Notes: generated by a model not told the origin, from the sequence alone. Shown: positions 34,801-42,528, numbered from the stretch's first letter. The stretch is DNA of 64,000 bases from Desulfobacterales bacterium (GCA_016218685.1 JACRDD010000004.1:411583-475582), one strand, 5' to 3'. Made by a program: numbers and translations.

Positions 34801-35059
34801 CGATCCAAATGCTTTCGATGCGCTCCTTACCGATATGACCATGCCGAACTTGACCGGTGATCAGCTGGCCAAAGCCATATGGGCCGTCCGTCCGGGCATG
34901 CCCGTCATCGTCTGTACAGGATTCAGCGAAAGGATCGATTCGGAAAAAGCGGCGGTCTTGGGGTTCAGCGGATTGCTGATGAAGCCACTGGTCCGCGACG
35001 AGCTTCTCCGGATGCTCCGGGAAGCGCTCGATCGCTCCAAACAGCACGCCCGGGAATAG
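31874..35059 (+). CDS. Large hybrid histidine kinase (membrane/periplasmic sensor, two PAS, HisKA, HATPase, REC)
   Basis: The 1,061-residue protein has three membrane helices in the first 125 residues (LTIVFLYGFFASLWILL, FAFVAVTSLLLYTMM, LALLIVIMSAAGIY). A periplasmic sensor of about 260 residues follows, then a fourth helix (IVLAGFLGLFFTTAGGLLV). Next come two PAS domains (AKDTQGRYLLFNREAGRLMG; LDAQGRVLDLNEAYCRMSGY), HisKA with the His in GGIAHDFNNILFPIIGFSEM, HATPase (DSGCGIDPDIMDKIFEPYF, GTGLGLSVVYGI) and a REC domain with Asp in ALLTDMTMPNLTG. I prefer the ATG at 31874 over a TTG at 31832; neither has a strong ribosome site. No separate response regulator is adjacent. Confidence 0.9.
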   Translation: MSGSPSHDSSSHGHGVNLLRILTIVFLYGFFASLWILLSDKVVEWLFTEPADFALVSTLKGFAFVAVTSLLLYTMMRRLLDTGAHVSDLLYGRRQLLWSIGPLALLIVIMSAAGIYHSVIFRRDRATAQLRDIADLKTRQIEDWLAERYGDANFIRTNTRWVELYRHWSEMNDASGLRQLQELIDAFRKYKAFQEIILLDAHGDLVWDSQSEDHKIHLEVQAPAARQALSDNKVTHFGPYRDPDGRLHLDFFAPLAMADGGPSIVAVLSVNPADQLFLHLQTWSTPSSSGETLLFRRDGDQVLYLSELRHLPAAASKLRQPLSRKDLLAVKILQEGEVRDHPLNGVDYDGNPVIGIGRSIRGTDWFLVAQLDQTEVFASAMKDSGWIVLAGFLGLFFTTAGGLLVRQRQELADALRESAINAEKLRALQLLEAISEASRDAIFAKDTQGRYLLFNREAGRLMGKTKSEVLGQDDTAIFPLDQAELIMANDRQVMAEKRTVTFHERISTTDGQIDFMATKGPLHDADGSIIGMFGVSRDITELKQAEIELAERENYLRTILQTTADGFWVLDAQGRVLDLNEAYCRMSGYRRDELLGSTVEALEANETSLEIAQHISRIFARGSDLFETRHRAKDGRIFDVEMSVTSLGGEGGRLICFCRDITERKKAEAETAKLQARIQQAQKMESIGNLAGGIAHDFNNILFPIIGFSEMLLDDLAPDGSEAENVREIIGAAKRGSELVRQILAFSRQTEHKMIPVRVQQVLGEVLKLTRATIPSDIHISHDIQKDCPLVMADPTQVHQIAMNLITNAYHAVEQNHGAIDVTLKEVDLTADKDAPNLIDAGRYAVVTISDSGCGIDPDIMDKIFEPYFTTKEKGKGTGLGLSVVYGIVKEHKGDIRVTSEPGKGTTFRVYLPLMEKMAAAASPEINERLCGGSERILLVDDEEAVVRLEKRILERLGYRVDAHTSSLEALDVFQADPNAFDALLTDMTMPNLTGDQLAKAIWAVRPGMPVIVCTGFSERIDSEKAAVLGFSGLLMKPLVRDELLRMLREALDRSKQHARE

Positions 35060-35208
35060 TGTGCTGCCTGGGTATCGTCCCCGCCTGCATCGGTCAGGAT
35101 ACCAACTGATCGCGCAGCCATCTACAGCAAGCAGTTGGCGCGCTCAAACTGGGTGTATGCAACTATTTGCTCTCCTATGGGCATAAATCTCTTTCCGGCG
35201 ACAGCACG

Positions 35209-35500
35209 CTTCAGGCGCTCACGAACCTGTCCGGCGCGATGCCGCCGTATTCGGGTACTTCGACGCCACCGGCGGGTACGCCCTGGCCGCCTGCCTTCCC
35301 GTGTCCCCGGTGTCACTCGACGTCGACCGCCTGGAAGATTTTCGGCGGACTGGGCAGGGTCTACACTTTTGAAGTGTATCACACCGCGTTTCATCCGTTG
35401 TTTTCCGCGGATCTTCCCTATGTGTTGGCCGTGGTGGCCCTCGACAAGGGGCCGCACGTGATGACCAACACCGGCTCGGCGGGCGCTATCGCCCGGACGG
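35209..35500 (+). pseudogene. Relic of a DUF35/OB-fold acyl-CoA-associated protein gene
   Basis: One frame encodes a zinc-ribbon half-motif, FPCPRCHSTSTAWKIFGG, followed by the OB-fold pattern GRVYTFEVYHTAFHPLF and PYVLAVVALDKGPH. This is the typical arrangement of DUF35 proteins that pair with thiolases. The N-terminal part with the first cysteine pair is not recognisable in this frame, and after the ALDKGPHVMTNTG strand the frame runs without conservation into the opposing FMN reductase gene. There is no good start codon. I read it as a truncated remnant; no thiolase partner is present. Confidence 0.5.
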
Positions 35501-35501
35501 A

Positions 35502-36053
35502 TCAGGCCGTATGCTTTTTCACCCAGGCCACATATTGGTCCATCCAGGATTGCAGGAATTTGCGACTGCCGGGGCCGATGCCGCCGGCATCATCGAAGAG
35601 ACCATCCTTGACCGTGATGTAGACTTCGGGCTGGCCCATCGTTAGGACATCCAGATACGCCAGGATGCCGCGCAACTGCCGCTGGGCCAGGGCCGTGCCG
35701 ATGGCGCCGATGGAGACGCCCAGCACGCCGGCCGGTTTTCCCGGGAAGGCACTCTGCCCATAAGGGCGGGAGGCATGGTCGATGGCATTTTTAAGCACGC
35801 CGGGTATGGATCGGTTGTACTCGGGGGTAACGAACAAAAGACCATGGGCCGTTTTGATGTCGCGTTTCAACTGTTGGACGACATCGGCTTGATGGGCGTC
35901 GTCATCCTGGTTGTAGAGCGGCAAGTTGCCGATGGAGAGTTGTTTGAAGGCAAACTCCGGCGGCGCCAGCTTCACCAGTGCATCAGCAAACTTGCGGTTG
36001 AACGAATCCTTGCGCAGACTGCCGACGATGACCGCGATCTGGTATTGGCTCAT
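35502..36053 (-). CDS. NADPH-dependent FMN reductase (flavodoxin-like fold)
   Basis: The 183-residue protein matches the SsuE/ArsH/ChrR-type FMN reductases: VIVGSLRKDSFNRKFADAL for FMN phosphate binding, TPEYNRSIPGVLKNAIDHASRP as the signature loop and GKPAGVLGVSIGAIGTALAQ. These enzymes reduce quinones, chromate or azo compounds with NAD(P)H through FMN. It is a single-gene unit between two kinase genes; its 3' end lies on top of a decayed plus-strand gene. Confidence 0.93.
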   Translation of the reverse strand: MSQYQIAVIVGSLRKDSFNRKFADALVKLAPPEFAFKQLSIGNLPLYNQDDDAHQADVVQQLKRDIKTAHGLLFVTPEYNRSIPGVLKNAIDHASRPYGQSAFPGKPAGVLGVSIGAIGTALAQRQLRGILAYLDVLTMGQPEVYITVKDGLFDDAGGIGPGSRKFLQSWMDQYVAWVKKHTA

Positions 36054-36214
36054 GATTGTCTCCCATAGGTTTTAATAGGTTTTAGTTGTTGCGCTAAAGG
36101 ATAGGAACGGCATATTAAAATGCAAGGGCACCGGCAAGGCACCCGGCTTGTTCCACTTTAGCTGCCGCCCCGATATCTTGCAAACGAATCGATAAGATTA
36201 GAACGCAAAAACCA

Positions 36215-36245
36215 GCGCATCCCCCCAATCGATAGTCGGATGCGC
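36215..36245. promoter_or_regulatory. Inverted repeat before the 36259 kinase gene
   Basis: GCGCATCC and GGATGCGC are separated by 15 bases, 14 bases before the kinase start codon. This could be an operator or a hairpin hiding the ribosome site (GGTGGA). There is no further support for either. Confidence 0.35.
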
Positions 36246-36258
36246 CAGCGATGGTGGA

Positions 36259-38556
36259 ATGAATACTCTTGCGCTGATATCGCTCTCGTCGTTTCTGATC
36301 TATGTTTATCTCGGCACGGTTGTTTACTTGAAGCAGCCGGAAAACGACCTCAACCGGACCTTCTTCATCTATAGCCTGATTGCGGTCTACACCTGCTTTA
36401 CCGATTTCCAGATGCGCATATCCGATGGCTTCGGCACCGCGCTCTTTTGGTTTCGCATCGGGTCCCTCTGGCCTTTGCTGCTCTCCGCCCTGCTGCATTT
36501 TGTTTTGGTGTTTACCCGCAAGTCCAAATCCCGGTGGGACTATCTGGTATATGTTCCCTTGTATCTGGCCGGGCTGGTGTTCGGACTCCTGGACTATTCC
36601 GCGAACCTGGTGCTCGACGGCCCCAAACCAAGCCCCTGGGGCTGGTCCTACGGCATGCTGCAGCAAACATTGATCGGGAATATATTTTCTGGATGGTGCG
36701 CCGCCCTGATCGTGCTGGGGATACTGTTGTGCCTGCGCTGTTTTCTGAAAGCCGGGGATGCGCGGGAGAAGCAGCAGGCCAAATATGTCCTGATCGGCAC
36801 CGCCATTCCCATGCTCGCCGGTGCTCTCGAAATTGTTTTTTCAGGGCTGGGGGTGGAGATTCCGAACCTGATCCAGTTCTCCCTGGTGCTCGGCAGCGGC
36901 TTCTGGGCGTTTGCCATCTGGAAATACGAGCTGTTCGTGCTCAGCCCGGCCACCACGGTCAAAGAGATCATTCGAACCATGTCGGACATATTGCTATTGC
37001 TCAGCCCGTCGCTGGTAATAAAAGTGGCCAATCAAGCCGCCGTGGACCTGCTTGGGTACGAGCGGGAGGAAATAATCGATCATCCCATTCGTATTCTGTT
37101 CGACGAGAACGATTACAAGCAGATCGTCGATGGACCGATCGCCAGCGAACTGGCCCAGCGCGGCATTGTCAGTGATGCCGAGATTACGTTGCGATCCAAG
37201 CAGGGCCGAAAAATATCCTTGTCGCTGGCCGGTTCTCTGGTTCGGGATAAAAACATGCGGTTCCAGGGGATTGCGCTTCTGGGCCGCGACATCACCCGGC
37301 GCAAGCTGCAAGAGCAGGAGTTGCGGCGTTATCAGGAGAAGTTGGAAGAGATCATCGCGGTGCGCACCGCGGAGCTGGAGAAGACTTACGCCCAGCTTCA
37401 GCGGGTGCAAAAGCTGGAGTTCATGGGCACCATCGCCGGCGGGGTGGCCCACGATTTGAACAATATTCTCTCCGGGATCGTGAGCTATCCGGAATTGCTG
37501 CTGCTGGACCTGCCCAAGGAGAGCCCGCTGCGCAGGCCCCTGGCCACTATACAACGCTCGGGGGAAAAAGCGGCCACCATTGTTTCGGATCTTTTGACCT
37601 TGGCCAGAAGAGAAGTGGTGGTCAAATCGGTGGTCAACCTAAATCTGATCGTCAAGGAATACCTGCTGAGTCCGGAGCGCACGAAAATGCAGTCCTATCA
37701 TCCCGATGCGCAAATCGTGACTGATCTCGATCCCAAGCTGCCCAACGTGCTGGGCTCTCCGGTGCATCTGTCCAAGACATTGATGAATCTGGTCCACAAT
37801 GGGGTTGAAGCCATGCCCAACGGCGGCACCCTGCGGATTTCGACCCAAAGCCGGCAGGTCCGGGAACCCATTTCGGGATATGAGAAAATCGAAGCGGGCA
37901 ACTATGTGCTGCTCTCGGTTTCCGATCCGGGCATCGGCATTGCCGCGGCCGATATCGAGCGCATCTTCGAACCCTTCTACACCAAAAAGAAAATGGGCCA
38001 GAGCGGAACAGGGCTGGGAATGGCCGTCGTATGGGGCACGCTCAAGGACCATGGCGGCTATGTGGATGTCGTCAGTCAGGAGGGGCGCGGCACGACCTTT
38101 ACGCTTTTCTTCCCGGCTTCCAGCCAACCGGAAGAACATGCGCCCGCGCGTGTGCCGATCGAGAGCTATAAAGGCAGGGGCGAGACGGTCCTGGTGGTCG
38201 ATGACGTCGCCGAGCAACGCGAAATCGCCTGCGGCATTCTCGAAAAGCTGGCGTATAAGCCGACCTCCGTGTCCAGCGGGGAGGCGGCTGTAGCCTATCT
38301 GAAGCGAGCCAAAGTCGATATCCTCTTGCTGGACATGCTCATGAACTCGGGTATCGACGGGCTGGAAACCTATAAAAAAATTATCCGCATCTGCCCCAAC
38401 CAGAAGGCCATCATCGCCAGCGGTTTTTCCGAAAGCGAGCGCGTCAAGGAAGCCCAAGCCCTGGGGGTCGGAGGCTTCATCCACAAACCGTACTCCATCG
38501 AAAAACTCGGCTTGGCGATCCGGACCGAACTGGATAAAGCGGCCGCGGCGAACTGA
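36259..38556 (+). CDS. Hybrid histidine kinase with N-terminal 7TM sensor, PAS, HisKA, HATPase and REC domains
   Basis: The 765-residue protein starts with seven hydrophobic helices (residues about 1-225), matching the histidine-kinase N-terminal 7TM domain. A PAS domain lies at about 245-355 (VKVANQAAVDLLGYEREEII) and a short coiled coil follows. HisKA has its His in GGVAHDLNNILSGIVSYPE. The ATPase domain has DPGIGIAAADIERIFEPFY and GTGLGMAVVWG. A REC domain at about 640-760 has its Asp in ILLLDMLMNSGIDG and its Lys in IHKPYS. The catalytic and receiver parts closely resemble those of the kinase at 18796-20892, including GLETY near the acceptor, while the sensor parts differ. It converges on the sigma-54 activator gene, which has no receiver domain. 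Confidence 0.92.
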   Translation: MNTLALISLSSFLIYVYLGTVVYLKQPENDLNRTFFIYSLIAVYTCFTDFQMRISDGFGTALFWFRIGSLWPLLLSALLHFVLVFTRKSKSRWDYLVYVPLYLAGLVFGLLDYSANLVLDGPKPSPWGWSYGMLQQTLIGNIFSGWCAALIVLGILLCLRCFLKAGDAREKQQAKYVLIGTAIPMLAGALEIVFSGLGVEIPNLIQFSLVLGSGFWAFAIWKYELFVLSPATTVKEIIRTMSDILLLLSPSLVIKVANQAAVDLLGYEREEIIDHPIRILFDENDYKQIVDGPIASELAQRGIVSDAEITLRSKQGRKISLSLAGSLVRDKNMRFQGIALLGRDITRRKLQEQELRRYQEKLEEIIAVRTAELEKTYAQLQRVQKLEFMGTIAGGVAHDLNNILSGIVSYPELLLLDLPKESPLRRPLATIQRSGEKAATIVSDLLTLARREVVVKSVVNLNLIVKEYLLSPERTKMQSYHPDAQIVTDLDPKLPNVLGSPVHLSKTLMNLVHNGVEAMPNGGTLRISTQSRQVREPISGYEKIEAGNYVLLSVSDPGIGIAAADIERIFEPFYTKKKMGQSGTGLGMAVVWGTLKDHGGYVDVVSQEGRGTTFTLFFPASSQPEEHAPARVPIESYKGRGETVLVVDDVAEQREIACGILEKLAYKPTSVSSGEAAVAYLKRAKVDILLLDMLMNSGIDGLETYKKIIRICPNQKAIIASGFSESERVKEAQALGVGGFIHKPYSIEKLGLAIRTELDKAAAAN

Positions 38557-38562
38557 TCCCCC

Positions 38563-39936
38563 TCAGGCATATATTTCCCGTTTTAAATCGATGCCGTATT
38601 TTTTGATGCGTTTCCAGATCGTGATGCGGCTGACACCCAGCAACCGGGCGGTCTCGGATTGATTGCCCGATGTCTGCCGCAGCGCCTTGATCAGCGCGGC
38701 TTTTTCGTCCCCTTCGGTGCCATGCAACACAGGCCCGGCTGCCGGGCATTCGGGGGCCGAGTCCACCACTTTGGGCGGCAGATGGCCAACGCCGATGCCG
38801 CCGCTCGGGCACAGGACGAAGGCATACTCGATGGCATTGCGCAGCTCGCGCACATTGCCCGGCCACTTGTACTGCACCATCCTCTCCATGGCCTCGGGGG
38901 TCAGCCCCAGGATCTTTTTGCCCGTCTTCTTCGTGTTGTAACGAATGAAGCTTTGCACGATGGCGGGGATGTCTTCGGGGCGGCTGCGCAACGGCGGGCA
39001 GGTCAAAGGGAAGACGTTGATGCGGAAGAACAGGTCTTCCCGGAAAGCCCCCTTATCGATCTGCTCTTCAAGGTTACGGTGGGTGGCGGAGATGATGCGG
39101 ACATCCACCTTGACCGGCGTATGCTCTCCCACCCGCTCGATCTCCTTTTCTTCCAGGACCCTGAGCAGTTTTACTTGGATTCCCAGCGGAATGTCGCCGA
39201 CTTCGTCCAGAAAGATCGTGCCTTCATGGGCAGCCTCGAAACGGCCGATGCGGGCGCGGTCGGCCCCCGTGTAGGCGCCCTTGGCGTGACCGAAGAGCTC
39301 GCTTTCCAGAAGGTTTTCGTTCAGCGCGGCACAGTTGACCTTGATAAAGGGCTTCGCGCGCCGTGCGCTGACCTCATGGATCGCCCTTGCCACCAGTTCC
39401 TTGCCGGTGCCGCTTTCACCGCCGATCAATACCGGTGCCTCGGTGAGCCCTACGTTTTCCACCATTTCGAAGAGGGCCTGCATGACCGGCGATCGGCCCA
39501 GGATGCCGTGGTAGCCTTCATCTAATAGCAGTGTCCGGCGCAGGGCGTGGATCTCCTCCTGCTGACGCACGACCTCCGACATGTCTTTGAGGGTCTCGAC
39601 CGCGCCGATCACGCGGCCCTTTTCATCCCGCAAGAGGGCGGCGTTTTTGATGATCGTCATGGTGCGATGGTCTTTGTTGGCAATGGTGCAGCGTTTGGTT
39701 TTTACGCCGCCGGCGGCAAAAAGACCGCACCAATTGGCGCCCGCGCCTTTGCCGATGATTTTGCAGCCGGTACAATCGAGCACCCGGCAGGTTTGCCCCA
39801 CCAGTTCCGAGGCGCTATAGCCCGTCATGCGCTCCGCCGCCGGGTTGACTGCTACGATTCGGCCCTTGGGGTCCACCACCATGACTCCGTCTTGGAGTGT
39901 GTCCACGATTGTCTTCCAATAAAGCGACAAATCCAT
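38563..39936 (-). CDS. Sigma-54-dependent transcriptional activator with a cysteine-rich PAS sensor domain
   Basis: The 457-residue protein has three parts. A PAS domain (residues 1-120) contains five cysteines, C50, C55, C58, C70 and C83, with spacing suited to a metal or redox switch (CRVLDCTGC, then WC and RC). An AAA+ sigma-54 activator domain (about 143-375) has Walker A GESGTGKE (173-180), a GAYTGA loop (220-225; the usual form is GAFTGA) and Walker B FLDEVGD. A Fis-type helix-turn-helix is at the end (ETARLLGVSRITIWKRIKKYG). It has no receiver domain, so it senses directly. The start at 39934-39936 has AAGGAG upstream. It faces the DUF3373/octaheme genes, which have sigma-54 promoters. 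Confidence 0.93.
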   Translation of the reverse strand: MDLSLYWKTIVDTLQDGVMVVDPKGRIVAVNPAAERMTGYSASELVGQTCRVLDCTGCKIIGKGAGANWCGLFAAGGVKTKRCTIANKDHRTMTIIKNAALLRDEKGRVIGAVETLKDMSEVVRQQEEIHALRRTLLLDEGYHGILGRSPVMQALFEMVENVGLTEAPVLIGGESGTGKELVARAIHEVSARRAKPFIKVNCAALNENLLESELFGHAKGAYTGADRARIGRFEAAHEGTIFLDEVGDIPLGIQVKLLRVLEEKEIERVGEHTPVKVDVRIISATHRNLEEQIDKGAFREDLFFRINVFPLTCPPLRSRPEDIPAIVQSFIRYNTKKTGKKILGLTPEAMERMVQYKWPGNVRELRNAIEYAFVLCPSGGIGVGHLPPKVVDSAPECPAAGPVLHGTEGDEKAALIKALRQTSGNQSETARLLGVSRITIWKRIKKYGIDLKREIYA

Positions 39937-39952
39937 AAGGCGCTCCTTGTTC

Positions 39953-39972
39953 CTATTAACACCTGTTAATAG
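39953..39972. promoter_or_regulatory. Near-perfect 20-bp palindrome, candidate binding site of the sigma-54 activator
   Basis: CTATTAACAccTGTTAATAG has one mismatched central pair. It lies 17 bases before the activator start codon and about 75 bases upstream of the -24/-12 promoter of the DUF3373 gene, a good position for an upstream activating sequence and for self-regulation. A related inverted repeat of the same hexamer occurs at 42407-42433 before the cytochrome operon. Confidence 0.65.
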
Positions 39973-40045
39973 CGCAATGCCTGGCCGGTTGCAAGTGATC
40001 TTCGATAAAGTACTGTAATTCAAGCACAAAAAAAGTCGGTGTTGC

Positions 40046-40061
40046 TGGCATATCCATTGCT
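40046..40061 (+). promoter_or_regulatory. Sigma-54 (-24/-12) promoter of the DUF3373 gene
   Basis: TGGCATATCCATTGCT matches TGGCAC-N5-TTGCW, with GG and GC exactly ten bases apart. It lies about 80 bases before the DUF3373 start codon, and the palindrome at 39953-39972 is at enhancer distance. Confidence 0.8.
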
Positions 40062-40138
40062 CAGCAGGGATTTGCCGAGCGGGTCGTCCGAGAGGCGCTG
40101 AATCACCCTATCAAGGTTAGCCCAACAAAGGAGGATTT

Positions 40139-41869
40139 ATGGGATTCTGGTGGAAGATGAAAACTGAAATGAAACGGTTTGCGCCGCTTGCCATCGTTGC
40201 CGCCGTGGTCCTATGGCAGCCCCAGGCGTCCTGGGCGGCGGATGACACCCAGGCGCTGCGCCAGCAGATGGAAGAGATGAAGAAGCAGATGGAGGAGATA
40301 CAGAAAAAGCTCGACCAGACCGAAAGCAAGACCGCCAAGCAAGCGGAAGATTCCCAGCAGATGGAGGAGCGGCTCAACAAAGCCGAGCTTCACACCGCGA
40401 CGGATAAGATCTCCTGGGGAATCGATTTTCGCACCCGGGCCGATTCCATCCATTACGATGACATCCGCGTTGCGCCCGCCGATTTTACCAACCTCTTCTT
40501 CGTGCCCGTTAACCAAGGCGGATTCAATGGCGCGACCCAATCGCAAATTCAAAGCGGCATGGCGGCCGCTGCCGCGGCCGGCATGATTCCGCCCGTCGAG
40601 AAGGTGGATGCCGACAACGATATTATCTATACAAACCGGCTGCGCCTGGAGATGAAATCCAAGATCAACTCCCAATTGAGTTTTGCCGGGCGTTTGGCGG
40701 CCTACAAAGTCTTCGGCGACAGCACCGGGGTCGAATTCAATCATGGCAGCCTGGGGGATGTGACTTTCGACGGCAACACCTCGAGCCTGCCGCATGGGGA
40801 TACCATCCGGTTGGAGCGCGCTTACTTCAATTACCTCTTCGCTACGGAAACCGTGCCCATCAATCTGTCGGTCGGCCGACGCCCCTCCACCGAAGGACCG
40901 CCGCTGGAATACCGTAACAACAGCGAGGAGGGCGGCTCGCCCCTGGCCACCATCATCAATTGGCAGTTCGATGGCGCTTCGCTCAATTTCAGTTTGGAGG
41001 ATGCCACCGGCATTCCGGGCGCGGCCCTCAAGCTGTGCTATGGCGTCGGATTTGAAGGCGATTGGGGCAACAGCGCATCCATGGGCAGCAGCCAGCCCGT
41101 GGTGGATGACGTACACATGTACGGATTGATCGGGGATTTCTACGATGATGAGGTCAGCAGTGTGGTCGCCACCTACGCCCATGCTTCCGGTATCACCGAC
41201 GGCTTTACCGGCACGACCGTCATGCCTTATATCGTCTCGGTCCAGGACCCGGACGGCGACGGGACCGGTAATTATATCTTCGAGCCCAACTACGGCGGGT
41301 TTGTCAGCCGCATCGAACCCATGACCGAAATCGGCGATTGGGATGCGGCCTCTTTGCTCCTGCGCACCAATACCGCCGAAATATTCGCCGATTTCGATCT
41401 GTTTCTGGCCGGCTCCTGGAGCCACACCAAACCCACGGAGGTCTCGCGCATTCCCTTCTACCAGTTGATGGGCATGGGGTTGCTTAGCTCCAACGGCCAG
41501 TTGGAATCCCAGGACGGCTACAGTGTCTATACCGGCATCGTCTATAACATGCCTTGGAATGCACGCCTGGGCCTGGAGTACAACTGGGGCTCCCAATACT
41601 GGTTTAACATGACCGGCGCCGAAGATTCCCTGGTTGCCAGCAAGTTGGCTGCACGCGGTCAGGTGTGGGAAGCCTATTGGCATCAGCAGATCTTCAAGAA
41701 CACCTTTTTCGTCACGCTGGGCGGCCAATACTACGATTATGAATATTCGGGCAGCGGCAACCCTCTGGGTGCGCCGGTTAAGATCTCGGAAATTACTTCC
41801 GTGAATGCCATCAACGCCGTGGCCGATGAGGTCTGGGTCGCTTACTTGTCAGCCACTTTGCGGTTTTAG
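40139..41869 (+). CDS. DUF3373 outer-membrane beta-barrel protein (porin-like) with N-terminal coiled coil
   Basis: The 576-residue protein has a signal peptide ending near QASWA. A coiled coil of about 50 residues follows (QQMEEMKKQMEEIQKKLD and on), then many alternating beta strands, and it ends in TLRF, the C-terminal aromatic signal for outer-membrane insertion. It fits the DUF3373 family, which is frequent next to multiheme cytochromes in Desulfobacterota; a porin role is assumed. AAAGGAGG precedes the start. It is the first gene behind the sigma-54 promoter at 40046, and two sulfur-carrier-like genes follow closely. It may carry the substrate of the octaheme reductase across the outer membrane; that is inference. 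Confidence 0.85.
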   Translation: MGFWWKMKTEMKRFAPLAIVAAVVLWQPQASWAADDTQALRQQMEEMKKQMEEIQKKLDQTESKTAKQAEDSQQMEERLNKAELHTATDKISWGIDFRTRADSIHYDDIRVAPADFTNLFFVPVNQGGFNGATQSQIQSGMAAAAAAGMIPPVEKVDADNDIIYTNRLRLEMKSKINSQLSFAGRLAAYKVFGDSTGVEFNHGSLGDVTFDGNTSSLPHGDTIRLERAYFNYLFATETVPINLSVGRRPSTEGPPLEYRNNSEEGGSPLATIINWQFDGASLNFSLEDATGIPGAALKLCYGVGFEGDWGNSASMGSSQPVVDDVHMYGLIGDFYDDEVSSVVATYAHASGITDGFTGTTVMPYIVSVQDPDGDGTGNYIFEPNYGGFVSRIEPMTEIGDWDAASLLLRTNTAEIFADFDLFLAGSWSHTKPTEVSRIPFYQLMGMGLLSSNGQLESQDGYSVYTGIVYNMPWNARLGLEYNWGSQYWFNMTGAEDSLVASKLAARGQVWEAYWHQQIFKNTFFVTLGGQYYDYEYSGSGNPLGAPVKISEITSVNAINAVADEVWVAYLSATLRF

Positions 41870-41875
41870 AGGAAG

Positions 41876-42091
41876 ATGGCGTTCATTGAGCGTGGTCCGA
41901 TGCCGAAAATACTCCATCTGCTATGCAGCGTCCCGGACGATACCGTGGCGAATTTGATCGGTGTCATGAGCGGGGTTGAGGGGGCCACCGTCATCAGTCT
42001 GTACCCCGATGACGTGGCCGCCACTGCTGTGGATTGGCGCCGGGTGGTTCAGGATATCATGGCTCACGAACAAGTGCTCTGCTGGTGGTAG
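41876..42091 (+). CDS. Small DsrH/TusB-like protein
   Basis: The 71-residue protein (or 63 if it starts at the ATG at 41900, MPKILHLLCSVP) resembles the DsrH/TusB type of small sulfur-relay proteins: an ILHLLCS start, a central VISLYPDDV strand and a C-terminal VLCWW. It starts six bases after the DUF3373 stop, with GAGGAAG overlapping that junction, and is followed by a DsrE-like gene after five bases, so the three genes are one unit. A remaining cysteine (CWW) at the end could be the sulfur-carrying residue. The family assignment is by overall pattern and is modest. Confidence 0.6.
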   Translation: MAFIERGPMPKILHLLCSVPDDTVANLIGVMSGVEGATVISLYPDDVAATAVDWRRVVQDIMAHEQVLCWW

Positions 42092-42096
42092 GTCAC

Positions 42097-42399
42097 ATGA
42101 AAACCCTGGGTATCTTCGTCATCTCCGATCGCCATGTGGAATATGTCTTCGCCCTGGCGCAGGCCGCCCACTTGGAAGGGCTGATGGTTTGCGTGCATCT
42201 GCTTGGGTCGGGCGTGCGCCTGGTGCGCCAGGCGGCTTTCGGCCAATTAGCAGCCTTGGCTCGGATCAGTATTTGTAGCGAAAGCGCCGAATTCTTTCAG
42301 GTGGACCGCCAACTGGCCAAAGAGCGGCAAGGACAAATCGTTCCAGCCGGTGAAATGGCGCGGATACTGCGGCGGTGCGACCGCCATCTGTTTATATAG
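42097..42399 (+). CDS. DsrE-like small protein
   Basis: The 100-residue protein starts MKTLGIFVISDRHVEYVF. It shows the alternating strand-helix order of the DsrE/DsrF/TusD fold, with GLMVCVHLLGSGVRL and a conserved-looking cysteine in ISICSES. DsrE-family proteins carry persulfide between sulfurtransferases and reductases. The start ATG at 42097 is five bases after the preceding TusB-like gene, and longer in-frame readings overlap that gene. The pair sits between the DUF3373 barrel and the octaheme cytochrome operon, which suggests a sulfur-handling task for the group. Confidence 0.65.
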   Translation: MKTLGIFVISDRHVEYVFALAQAAHLEGLMVCVHLLGSGVRLVRQAAFGQLAALARISICSESAEFFQVDRQLAKERQGQIVPAGEMARILRRCDRHLFI

Positions 42400-42406
42400 G
42401 CAACAG

Positions 42407-42433
42407 TGTTAAGGCATCTATTAACAGGTGTAA
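42407..42433. promoter_or_regulatory. Inverted repeat related to the activator palindrome, upstream of the cytochrome operon
   Basis: TGTTAA (42407-42412) and TTAACA (42421-42426) form an inverted pair. The right half continues as CTATTAACAGGTGTAA, a 15-of-16 match when one base is gapped to one arm plus centre of the palindrome at 39953-39972. It lies about 100 bases upstream of the sigma-54 promoter at 42529, the expected enhancer distance. Confidence 0.55.
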
Positions 42434-42528
42434 GCAGATGCTATCCAACGATAGGACCGCGGCCGGCTTGAATGGGTGCAACACAATGATAAAAAACAAA
42501 TTATTGATTCCTAACAAAGGCACTGGCA

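Noticed and set aside
38563..39936. The sigma-54 activator as the cognate response regulator of the adjacent kinase at 36259
   Set aside because: The activator has a PAS domain and no receiver domain, and the kinase already carries its own receiver.
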